DNA of 64,000 nucleotides from Atriophallophorus winterbourni (taxonomy: Eukaryota; Platyhelminthes; Trematoda; Plagiorchiida; Microphallidae), in contig JACCGJ010000655.1 of assembly GCA_013407085.1 (NCBI GenBank), forward strand, positions 124,001 through 188,000, written 5' to 3'. Numbering within the stretch: the stretch's first letter is position 1; each line of letters starts with the position of its first letter. Shown piece after piece: positions 54,890-64,000 of this stretch. The notes under the pieces were generated by a model. The model ran no database searches and was not told the origin of the DNA. It saw only the letters and a program-made list of their open reading frames with translations. The position numbers were made by a program, and so were the translations under genes.

Positions 54890-56473
54890 ATGTCACGCCG
54901 AAACGCGACCTACAAGCATTATTTAATCTTAAAACCGGAAAGTTCCTGGGGCCGACGGAATAACCCGCTAGTATTGAAGCAATGTGCGAATTTGCTATAC
55001 AAACCACTCATTCTTCAGTTCAAACAAACACTGGCAAATGGAGTGATTCCTACAGATTGGAAACTCAAAATTATTTGTCTTATTTATAAAGCTGGAAGTC
55101 TATCCGATATTTCTAATTACCGAACCGTTACTCTGTTACCTGTGATTTCAAAATTATTTGAGCGACTCATTGTTGACGATGTTATGAAACATTTCGAAAA
55201 TAATCAGTTGCTTTCGAGGAAACAGCATGGATTTAGACGGAATTATTCCTGTTTATCTAATTCACTGATAACGATGGATGATTGGACACAAGCAGCAAAT
55301 AAAGGGCAAACAACAAACGCCTGCACCTATATATCTCAAAAGCATTTGATCGTGCTGAACATACCTTACTACTGAAGATGCTTGAAACGCTTGGTATCAC
55401 TAGAAAGTTGTTGAATTGGCTAAACGACTACCTAACAAATCGTACTACCCAGGAATGTGTTGACGGTGCATTATCAAAACCAATCGCAGCAAATAGCGGA
55501 GTTCCCCAAGGTTCCGTCCTTAATCCGATCCTCTTTCTGGTTTTGTCAAATGAAGAACCGAAAATTGTTTGATGTAATATTTCATGATTTGTGGACGACA
55601 TGAAGATATGGAGTTGCATCTGTAGCCCAAACGACTGTCTGCTATTACAAAAAGATCTTGATACGCTTCGCAACTGGTCGTTGAAGAAAAAACTGCTATT
55701 TAACTTCAACAAATGCAAGCTCATGAATATGGGGAATCGAGTAAAGTTCACATACCGTATAGGTTCACATGTCCTTGGAAATTGCAGTGTAGAACAAAAT
55801 GTGGTTGTCTGGATATGCTCCAGTTTAAAAACCTTACTTCAAACTAACAGTTCCATTTAAAATGGTAAAACGTGTTCTAAATCTACTCAAACAGGTATTT
55901 GGGAAATTTTCACATAAGATATTCCCAAACATCATGAATACATACTTGAGACCAATCATGGAATACGGTGTGCAGTCATGGACTCCGTGGCTCAAGAAGG
56001 ATGTTGAACTTATGCAGCGAATCTATCACCGCTCAACAAAACTATTTCTCAGCATCCAAAACAAGCCTTATAAAGAAACGATAGCTTACCTGAATCTGTT
56101 CGACTTTCCCTATCGACGAATAAGAGGAGACCTTATCCAACTTTACAAAATATTCCATAACCCAAACCATCCCTCACAGGATTTATTCACGCGAACGGAT
56201 ACGAGAAATTATCGCATCCATGAATATGTACTGGTGGTACCCCATTTCCGCCTGTACTGTAGAAGGCATTTTTATTCTGTCCGTCTCTGTTTTATTTGGA
56301 ATAGTTTACCTTCTACCGTTGTTCAATCCACTAGCTTGCATGACTTTAAAACGAAATTAGAAGAATTTTATTGTATTATTCGTTTCTTGAACACTTTTAT
56401 CCTGGTTAGTCTAATACCTTATCTTGTTCATACACTTCCATTTCAATTTATACCATACTACGGATGCTGTTAA
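54890..56473 (+). pseudogene. CR1-like reverse transcriptase, broken
   Basis: NYRTVTLLPVISKLFERLI, QHGFRRNYSCLSNSLI, ANSGVPQGSVLNPILF, then a lost catalytic region (the frame reads CDDMKIWS-like sequence near 55590), LRPIMEYGVQSWTPWLKKDV and RRHFYSVRLCFIWNSLP at the end. Four frames are needed. Confidence 0.75.
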
Positions 56474-56526
56474 GCTTGTTGCTTTTTAGATCATTAAGAC
56501 CTTGGATTACCACTGAAGTGTGAAGA

Positions 56527-56629
56527 TACAGTATTCATACATAAAACGCACCGGAATATAAGGCTCACTGCCGATTTTTCGTGAAAATTAGTGTTTTTAT
56601 GTGTGCCTTATAGTCCGAAAAATACGGTA
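56527..56629. mobile_element. Palindromic MITE-like element
   Basis: 103 bp with imperfect terminal inverted repeats: tacagtatt at the left, aatacggta at the right; internally tataaggctcac and gtgtgccttata. The pattern closely resembles a small palindromic element (cgcaccgg/ataaggcgcac, ending cttatagtccgaaaaatacg) that I recall from many animal genomes. No transposase. Confidence 0.6.
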
Positions 56630-57611
56630 CATGCTTTGTTCATTTTCACTTCTGTTATGTGTGTAACGTATAGGTTGATATGAAATACCGAAATGGTTAT
56701 CCCTCGCTCTAAATATATGCACGCGTTTCGAAGTAAGATGTTTGAAAGAAGTTAGTGACCATCATGTTCGAGCAAGGGCACCATGATCGGTTTGTGTGTG
56801 ACAATGCTTTTAGTCTACAAGTATACCATCATGTGCTGATTGTTATTCTGGGAAATTTTTCGGTAGAAACAAGTACTTTTTTAGAAGGATTTTTTCATAT
56901 AATTTTAATCAGAGTGAAGATACTCATTGTTTCATTTCTTGAATGAGCATAATTTTACTATTAAACTGGAACACAAGTGATAGTCGATCAACAGTGATGA
57001 GAAAAACCATCGTTGGAGCTTGATGATTCACACATCGTTCCCTAGCTGATAATCTTTTTCATCTGTTCTTGTTTTTGTCTGGTGGTTATTCAAACCATTC
57101 TGTCGCAATTCTTGAGTAACCCGAATTCTTTTGGATTTCCATTGACTGTCTTCGATCTTTTTTGCGCGTCCTGCTCGTTTGTTCGGTCAATAAAATCAAG
57201 GGTATAAATATTATTGAAACACTGGCGAGTTTAATATTTTTCAAGCAAAATGATGAAATTCTGCATTCCATAGATTTGCGAGAAGAAACATACTCGTCTT
57301 GATACTCGATTTGCTTAGCTTTAACAGAATTCAGTTTACAAATGGGGGATCTGACGTGTATTCGATGCTACTATTCGTTCATCAAAATTTGCATCTATAG
57401 CACAGCTCGTTAGACATCAAGGGCGCATTCTATTCACTAGTCATGTGCGAAATACCTAACAGTCCACTTGACCAAAATTGACCAGCTAGCGTCAAATCGT
57501 CATGCAACAAATACATGTCCAAATTTCGAATGAACGTTTCGGCGCTGGGAGGTGTAACCATAGCTTCGAGGTATGCATTTCCTTTGGAACACGTATTAAC
57601 TCATCGTGAAT
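56630..57611. other. No recognised gene
   Basis: AT-rich spacer between the 3' ends of two CR1-like elements; short frames only. Confidence 0.4.
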
Positions 57612-57640
57612 ATTCAATTCAATTCAATTCAATTCAATTT
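57612..57640. repeat. (AATTC)n tail of CR1-like LINE
   Basis: Five aattc units on the plus strand, i.e. (TTGAA)n at the 3' end of the minus-strand element. Confidence 0.85.
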
Positions 57641-57798
57641 TAATGGTCAAAAAGCATATAGCTTGACAAAAACCACAGAATAATATGGGAGTTACGAATA
57701 ACATGGGTAGAAAAACGGGATTTGTTTGCTTACTGAGCAGTTCAGGAATCAAGTAAAAATCCATTGGACAGAAACTGGTTTCAAAGTTCAAAGCTTTT

Positions 57799-59690
57799 TT
57801 ATGGTGTAAAATATATAGGTTCAAAGTTTGGATTGGTCAACATGAAATTGTCTAAATTCGATTTGAATATATCTAAGTTGGCTGAATGTCCAATATTACA
57901 AGGTAGGTAGTTCCAGGTAAAGCATACACGTACAGAATAAAAGTACCTTCGACAGTTTAGTCTCGAGTCGGGAATATGTACTGTATAGTCGTGACTCCGG
58001 CTGTTTCTGGGTGGTAGTCGCGTGAATAGTTGATTTAGGGGATGGTTGGGTGTATGCAGTATATTGAACATAAGTATCAAATCACCTCTAAGACGGCGGT
58101 AGCGAAAGTCGAATAGATTGAGACTTGCAATACGATCTTCGCATTGTTTGTGCTTTAAACCGTGTACGAGCTGTGTGGTCCGATCATATATTCTCTGCAA
58201 GAGGCTGATGTCCTTCTGTAGCCAGGGTGACCAAGCCTGAACCGCATACTCCATTGTTGGCCTCAAGCACGTATTAATTATTCGATGAACGGTTTGCTCA
58301 GTGACACTCCCGAACACGCGTTTTAGCAGTAGCAATACTCGTGACGTCTTTTCGTAGACAGCTGTAACGTTATGTGACGGTTTCAAAGTGCTGCTCACCC
58401 ACACACCCAAGTCCTTTTCCTTGTCAGTACTTTCAAGAATATGGGAACCAAGGGTGTAGGAGTACTCGAAATGTCTTCCAACAGTCAATACCTTGCATTT
58501 TCTGACATTGAAAGGTAGTTCATTTCTAACTGACTAGTCTTGTAAGGCATCGAGGTCCAGCTGAAGCTCTCTGCAATCCTCAGTTGTACGTACTTGTGTC
58601 CACAGCTTGATGTCATCCACAAATAACAAGATTTTGCAGCGAACAAGTTTAGGTAAGTCGTTGACATACATCAGGAAAAGAAGTGGTCCAAGCACCGATC
58701 CCTGCGGCACCCCACTCGTTACTGCAATAGGTCGTGACAAAGCACCATCAACCCTCACTCGAATGACACGGTCGTGGAGATAATCCTCAAACCAGGCTAG
58801 TAATGAACCCTTGATTCCACATAGCTCCATCTTTTGTAGTAACAGACTGTGGTTGACACGATCGAATGCTTTTGACATATCAAGATAACAAGCGTGTACT
58901 GTGAGACCTTTGTCTACAGCTTGTGTCCAGTCATCGAGGGCGAGAAGAAGGTTTGAAAGGCAAGAGTGTCTTTTTCTGAAGCCGTGTTGTTCGACTGTGA
59001 GCAAGCAATTGTCTTCCAGATGTTTTGTGACGCTGTTTGCTACGAGGCGCTCCATCACTTTAGAGATCACCGGTAGTAGTGTTACTGGTGATAGTTGGAT
59101 ACTTCGGAACGGTTTCCTCCTTTGTGGATGGGGGTAATGATGCCATTCTTCCAATCACATGGAACGAAACTTTGGGTTAAAGAGATGTTAAACAAGTATG
59201 TGAGAGGCGTACACAAAGTATAAGCACAGTTTTCAAGAATCATCGAGGTAATTTCGTCAGCTCCGTGAAATTTTCTCGTGTTGAGATTTAGTAATGTGCG
59301 GAGGACACTCTCCGAGGTAATAGTTAGTTGTTGTAAAACATTTTCGGGTGAGATGACGGGAGTTAACGGACAGGTAAAGGTGTTTCGTGGGCTGAAGAAA
59401 GTGGAGAAGAAATGGGCTAGAACTTCAGCAGATTGCGATGCTGTGGTTGTTGTTCCATCACGTGTCTTTAGAGCAGCAACTCCTGGTTTCACCCTTGACC
59501 GGTTATTTATGATCTGGTAGAGAATTTTGGGGTTGGATTCCATTTTGTTGAGTACATGATTTTGATAATTCAGTTTGTCATCAACAACAAGTTTGTTTAC
59601 CTTATTTCTCAGCAAACGGAATGTCTCCCAACTCTCAACAGTGGTATCATGTCGATGAGCTCGCCATGCAGCATTTCGCAAGGTCAACAT
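57799..59690 (-). pseudogene. CR1-like reverse transcriptase, three frames
   Basis: 59690-59082: linker with LRNAAWRAHR, LYQIINNRS, KFHGADEITSMILE and DWKNGIITPIHKGGNRSEVS. 59154-58534: VEQHGFRKRHSCLSNLLLAL, LDMSKAFDRVNHSLLL, VTSGVPQGSVLGPLLF and FVDDIKLW (about residue 178; usually FADD, aspartates kept). 58488-57799: LRPTMEYAVQAWSPWLQKD, YRRLRGDLI and RRYFYSVRVCFTWNYLP. Two frameshifts only, so relatively young. Confidence 0.85.
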
Positions 59691-59706
59691 TTTCGTGTTC
59701 GGCTTC

Positions 59707-60645
59707 TCAGCTTAAATGTATATCCATTTTTTGCACCTTTGAAACAAGATGAGAGTGCATTTCAACGGCAAATTTAAGTTCAGTTATCATCCACTTCCAC
59801 TGATCGTGCACGTTGTCGGACTTAAGACCAGGGTCTGTGGCGTTCATAAGAGTAGATTTAAGTTGTGTAAAGTCAATTTTTCTAATCACCTTGTTGATGT
59901 CATTTGTTCTGATTGCCTGGCAAATATAGTCAAACGTAATAACTAAGTGGTCACTTAGTCCTATCGGAGCTTCATAAGTGAGACTTTCAATCACGTGCTC
60001 TTCATTTGTCAGTATTAGGTCCAAGATAGACGGCGTATCAGTACCACGAAATCGGGTATTGTTGAAAATATAGTTGTAGAGTGGAATTTCTTCTAGCAAC
60101 TGTTGAAATAAAGCATTTAAGGAATTTTCTGGATGAACTGAATTTCCCTTAAAGTTCGGCAGATTAAAGTCTCCGATCAGTAGAAGTCTGCCGCGGTATC
60201 TGGTAGCCGCTAAGCGTATATTTGCAAGTAATGCTGAATTGTAGGCTTCGTCGGCTGAGGGCGAACGGTAAATCACACCCACTATGCATTTTTCCCCTGC
60301 TGTTACATTCAGCGAACACCATAATGTGTCTTGCAGTTGTAAATCGTCATCAGTGATCTCTTGGCAGAGCAGTCTCCGAATGTGGTAAAGCGCAACACCA
60401 CCTCCTCGAGTCAGGCGATCGCGGCGAAGTAGAGACATACCTTCAATGGCAACTTAATTGTCTGTTAAATTTGGATGAAACCATGTCTCAGTTACAGCAA
60501 TCACGTCTGGCGAGTGTGTGGTAGTTTGTTCAGTCAATTCGTGTAGTTTGTTTGTCAAGCATTGGGCATTCGTATACAAAAATTTGACAGTCGATGTTGA
60601 CAGCAAAGACGGTTCCTTTGAGCAGGTAATTTGAGTACGTGTCAA
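59707..60645 (-). pseudogene. CR1-like endonuclease
   Basis: 60645-60454: VKFLYTNAQCLTNKLHEL and SPDVIAVTETWFHPN. 60438-59707 (243 codons): GGGVALYHIRRLL, LWCSLNVTAGEKCIVGVIYR, LLLIGDFNLPNFKG, FRGTDTPSILDLILTN and LSDHLVITFDY. All APE motifs are present; one stop separates the two parts, and a frame change occurs at an A6 run near 59740 just before RT. Confidence 0.8.
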
Positions 60646-60788
60646 AGATGGTGGGTAAATTACATCACCGAGTAATGACGGGGTGTAAAGCGAAGTTATT
60701 GGTCCGGCTTCTTTGGATGGTAAAACATGTGTGCGTCTTATTGGTCGCCGACGGCTTGAATCGACATTTAGTTTTCGGTGTGAATTGC

Positions 60789-61848
60789 TCAGTCCGACTC
60801 GATTTGAGCCGGACCTACGACGTTTTTTGATGCATTGATTTCCTCCATTTGGATGGAAACGCTGCTATCCGCTATCTCCAAACGGGAGAGTGTTTGACTT
60901 GGTTTGGGTGGGCTAAGTCTAACATCCTTGGGTAGTGTTCGTTTCCCTTTTGTCCATTCCGACCTTACTATTTCAGCCATAGCGCTGGTCAAGAACGTAA
61001 TCTTCAGAGGTTTCGGTCCATCCCCCTTGTATTTTGGCGAAAAAGGAACTCGAAAAGTGTCCACAACAACGGCATTAGAAATATCGAGAGAACACGCAAT
61101 GTAGCGCCATTGTTTGACGTCGTGCTCTACCGTTTCCTGATTCGATGCTCTAGAAGTATTTTCTGGTACACCAAGTAGAACTATACTTCGCGATACCGTT
61201 TGTTCCCTGTCGTTCAAGCTGCCCTTCCTTTCCCACCATGGTACATCGGGATATATGCGGCAATTTGAGTCGGAATCTGACTTGAGTAGGTATGCATTCA
61301 GCAATACGTTCTCGATATCAGCCTCGCATTTTAGTGTTACCTTGAGCAAGCGAGGTTGACCAATATGAGGTGAAGATGAATGGCGGGTTAGACGAGTCAC
61401 CTTTTCTGCGTTTACATGTTCAATTTTCATTAGGTGACAAAGTTCAGACCATTTATCGACATCATGTTTCTGTTTGCTATCAAACAGGCTTTCTTGGGAC
61501 TCGCTGACATTCGTTCAGCCTGTATGGGGTGTTCTTTTTTCGTATCGGAAAGTCAGGCGTTTTAGAATTAAAAACCTTTGTGGCTTGACTTTGTGAGTCG
61601 GGTACAGCAGTTTTGGAGTGTACAGCTGAGGTCGACCGTAACAGCATATCTCTGTAAGAATTTCCTACTTCTGTGGTCGTTTTAGCTGATTCCAAAACGG
61701 GAATAACCATGCTCTTTTGCTTTTTTGGCTCACGAATAGCCTTAGTCTTAGAATCCTTCAATGGTGGTTCCGAAATCGATGTATTGATATGATGGTTTAT
61801 ATCAGTGATCACTTGCGTACTCACATGATTTACCAACATTTCTTCCAC
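60789..61848 (-). pseudogene. CR1-like ORF1 protein in two frames
   Basis: 61848-61480: lysine-rich segment. 61430-60789: PRLLKVTLKCEADIENVLLN, CRIYPDVPWWERKG and VSRSIVLLGVPENT, an RRM-like ORF1 core typical of CR1/L2-type LINEs, with a serine-rich C-terminus. One frame change near 61440-61480. Confidence 0.7.
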
Positions 61849-61922
61849 ATTTCTTCCATTTCGGCTGGATTAAACCTGTCATTACAAGATAATGTATTAT
61901 TTCTCTTTCATGAACGAATATT

Positions 61923-62939
61923 TACTATGCTAAAGTAATTGTAAATCTATGTGCTGTTTATCATCATTAATTTTTGAATCTTGAATTTTGAATCTTACCA
62001 GTCAAAGGATGCGTTAGTTTTGATCGGTTTCTCAGAGCGTTTCTGATTGTGAATGCAGCTGTCACAGAAATCGGGGACAGAATAATCTTACTTTTGTGGA
62101 GCATTCTCTGTCCAAAATAATTTAGTCAGCAGACACTCGATGGAATGTATCGCATCATTAATAAACAGGAACAAAGCAATCACAAACACTCTAATTTCGC
62201 AAAAAATCGTAATTGCTTGCATCCCCACCACACACACCAGCCCGATCTTAGTTTTATATTGAGTCCGATTTAACTTTCAGGATTCTGTTACTGAAAGCTT
62301 GAGAAATTTCGCAGTGCAAAGCTAGAAATAATATGACTAACATTTTTGTTGTGATTCACGCTGAATTATTGACTCTAACTACCATAAAATTCATCACACA
62401 ATCACAAGGGTGATTTGAGGTTTGTTTATTTTTCCGCTTTGAGCAGATGCTGAAACGTTGCGGAAAGAGTTCACAAATTCTAGCAAATTGTCCCCAAAAT
62501 GTTCTTCACTTCCTCCGTCAACTCCACTGGAAGACACGTCCAATTAATTGATCCTGTTGATCACAAACAGAGAAAACAAGCTCCAGTTTGCTTGCATTCT
62601 TTCTATCCACTGCACTAGGTGGCATTCAATATCTTCTCGGTTCATCACCTTTACGTACTTTGCAAAATTCCGTAGAGTACACGTCTATTCTGTTGAACTT
62701 TTAAATCTTTCACGTGCAGAGTGCTGTAGCCATTAATTTATGTATGCGATTGTAAGTAGTATTTTACAATTATTTCCTTTGATTATGAGTGGAGGCTATG
62801 TGTAATATCATCACGATTGTTATATAAAATGTGAGATTCACATAAAAACGGATAAGAAAAAAATAAGCTCTATACGTCATAGCAGATCAAACAGCTCTCT
62901 GACCTACAGGAACAGAACAAAGTTTACTTGGTTGCCATC
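61923..62939. other. No recognised gene
   Basis: AT-rich; short frames only. Confidence 0.4.
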
Positions 62940-64000
62940 GGCTGTTGTTGGCCTCCTTTGGGTGATAACGACCATGGATGTACATCACATGATAGTTTCA
63001 TGCTCTCTAAAATATTTGCATGCTGACAAAAAATAGTTCGTTGGTGACTTAAGCGGCACTTGGGAGTAAGCAATAATGGCTGCATCTTCGGCAAACAGTA
63101 AGTCACGGATTAGCACATCCCATATCGTGATTTGTGCTCTCAAGCGGAATGTGATTCAAAATCTCGCGTGTGTAGGCAAACACTTCCTGTTTTCGGCCTA
63201 AAACGGAGCAAAAAATACCAAATATTATGTTAGTTAGAACACGCCATTGTTTGACGCCTTGGTGAAATTCATAAGCTTCTGAAGTGCAACCGTTAAAATG
63301 GACTGAACCCTTTATGCCGGATTGGAAAGAAATGACGAGTTTGAGCAGACTTGGTGGGCATCCTATCAGATCGAGCATTTTAAAAAGACCCTCCCTACTG
63401 ACGTAGTCGAATGCATGCGTTAAATCAATAAAAACAGCGTATAATGGCATACTCTGTTTCCGACACTTTTCTTGAAGTTGTATCAAGGAGAAGATCATTT
63501 ATATGGCTGTTCTTCCCCAGCGGAAGCCACACTGAGATTCGGAGTAAACTCCATAAGCTAAAACTAATAGCCAAATCTGTTAGACTTTAGCAAGCAATTT
63601 GCCTGCGACATTCTGAAGGGAGATTACTCTGTAATTGTCGCAGTTGCCTCGACCCCTTCTAGTCATAAATAATTTGATAATCTTGGTGTATCGCATCTTT
63701 TGTGGAAAAACTCTTCATGTCAGCACATAAGAAGCAATCACTGGAGTGATTGAATTAAAGCTGTTCTACAGTATTTGATTATCTAAGGTGGAATTCCGTC
63801 TTCAACAAGAGCCTTCTCACTCGCTAAGCGGTCGATTGCGCCGTTGAGCTCAGCAATAGTGGGGGGTATCTGAGTGATCAATGGATGAGGAGCGCTCAAC
63901 ATTTTCAAGTGAATGCCTCAAAATCGTGTCCCTATAGCACACAATATAGTTACCAGAGAATGACTTAATGGGAGCTGTTTTAAGATTTTTGGACCAATGG
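62940..64000 (-). mobile_element. Family-B LINE, 3' part, extends past window
   Basis: The 3' end phrase ggctgttgttggcctccttt ... accatggatgtacatc lies at 62940-62985. The minus frame 63498-63103 reads AVFIDLTHAFDYVSREGLFK and MLDLIGCPPSLLKLVISFQS. Near 63075 the phrase aataatggctgcatcttcgg sits beside the 3' end, so the C-terminal region is deleted. The rest runs off the right edge. Confidence 0.75.
63103..63498 (-). pseudogene. Family-B LINE RT fragment
   Basis: 131 codons of RT around DLTHAFDYVSREGLFKMLDL, GIKGSVHFNGCTSEAYEF and HQGVKQWRVLTNIIFGIF (normally G-V-KQGC-LAPTLFGI; the Cys is Trp-shifted). It ends without the catalytic FADD block in frame. Confidence 0.7.

Larger units (their letters stand above)
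53085..56480 (+). mobile_element. CR1-like LINE, nearly full length, degenerate
   Basis: ORF1 with a PHD-like zinc cluster, APE endonuclease, RT and C-terminus in order, broken by stops and frameshifts. Same superfamily as 57612-61915, which it faces tail to tail. Confidence 0.8.
57612..61915 (-). mobile_element. CR1-like LINE, best-preserved copy
   Basis: On the minus strand: ORF1 (61848-60789), endonuclease (60645-59707), RT (59690-57799) and a 3' tail of TTGAA units (57612-57640). Candidate short target duplication gaatatt at 57608-57614 and 61916-61922 (weak; overlaps the tail). The 5' end stops inside ORF1, without the PHD-like cluster of the plus copy. Confidence 0.85.

Noticed and set aside
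57608..61922. gaatatt as target duplication of the minus CR1-like element
   Set aside because: Only 7 bp and it overlaps the TTGAA tail at one side; mentioned but not accepted as a firm boundary.
1..64000. CRISPR arrays, operons, bacterial genes, tRNA or rRNA genes
   Set aside because: No repeat-spacer array, no operon-like coding density and no tRNA or rRNA signature found by eye. The DNA is eukaryotic; a tRNAscan run would be needed for certainty on tRNAs.

Overview
This is animal nuclear DNA. It has introns with GT/AG borders, a multi-exon housekeeping gene, AATAAA signals, two assembly gaps (14748-15747 and 37356-37375), and most of the rest is retrotransposon debris. RTE-type and CR1-type non-LTR elements, a Penelope-like fragment and hammerhead-bearing repeats together suggest a flatworm, probably a digenean fluke. 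That is an inference from repeat content; no marker gene settles it.

Layout. 1-667: flanking DNA with a SINE end at the window edge. 668-3724: a 5'-truncated RTE insertion with an open 975-codon frame, a (GAT)n tail and a perfect 12-bp target duplication. 4110-5960: a decayed CR1-like element split by a full SINE. 6367-9364: small LINE scraps. 9365-13258 (minus): a nearly full-length dead LINE, here called family B. 13940-14747: LINE fragments. 15748-18660 (minus): an RTE-type element with 5' UTR, cut by the 1-kb gap. 18826-20619: 3' ends of RTE elements.

21102-36515 is the one gene I can name with confidence: NOL9/GRC3, the polynucleotide 5'-kinase of pre-rRNA processing, in eight exons that join in phase to 700 codons. 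Its introns hold a CR1/Jockey-like LINE, LINE 5' UTR pieces, many SINE copies, an RTE tail, a family-B LINE and a repeat with a consensus hammerhead ribozyme core. 37376-38873 repeats the last two NOL9 exons without any difference I found. It follows a 20-N gap and then abruptly diverges, so it is either an unmerged haplotype or a real partial duplication.

39000-53000 is AT-rich and gene-poor. It has LINE scraps, three unproven terminal-exon candidates, a Penelope-like fragment (49480-50110, minus) and a single-exon gene for a type I membrane protein (50548-51300, minus). 53085-56480 (plus) and 57612-61915 (minus) are two CR1-like elements converging at their 3' ends, with a palindromic MITE (56527-56629) between them. 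62940-64000 is another family-B LINE leaving the window.

The parts worth a second look are (1) the hammerhead repeat, seen once with a perfect core in NOL9 intron 3 and once degenerate just upstream of the NOL9 start codon; (2) a SINE family whose last ~36 bp match the RTE 3' tail, which suggests a SINE/LINE partnership; and (3) nested insertions with exact target duplications that order the events.
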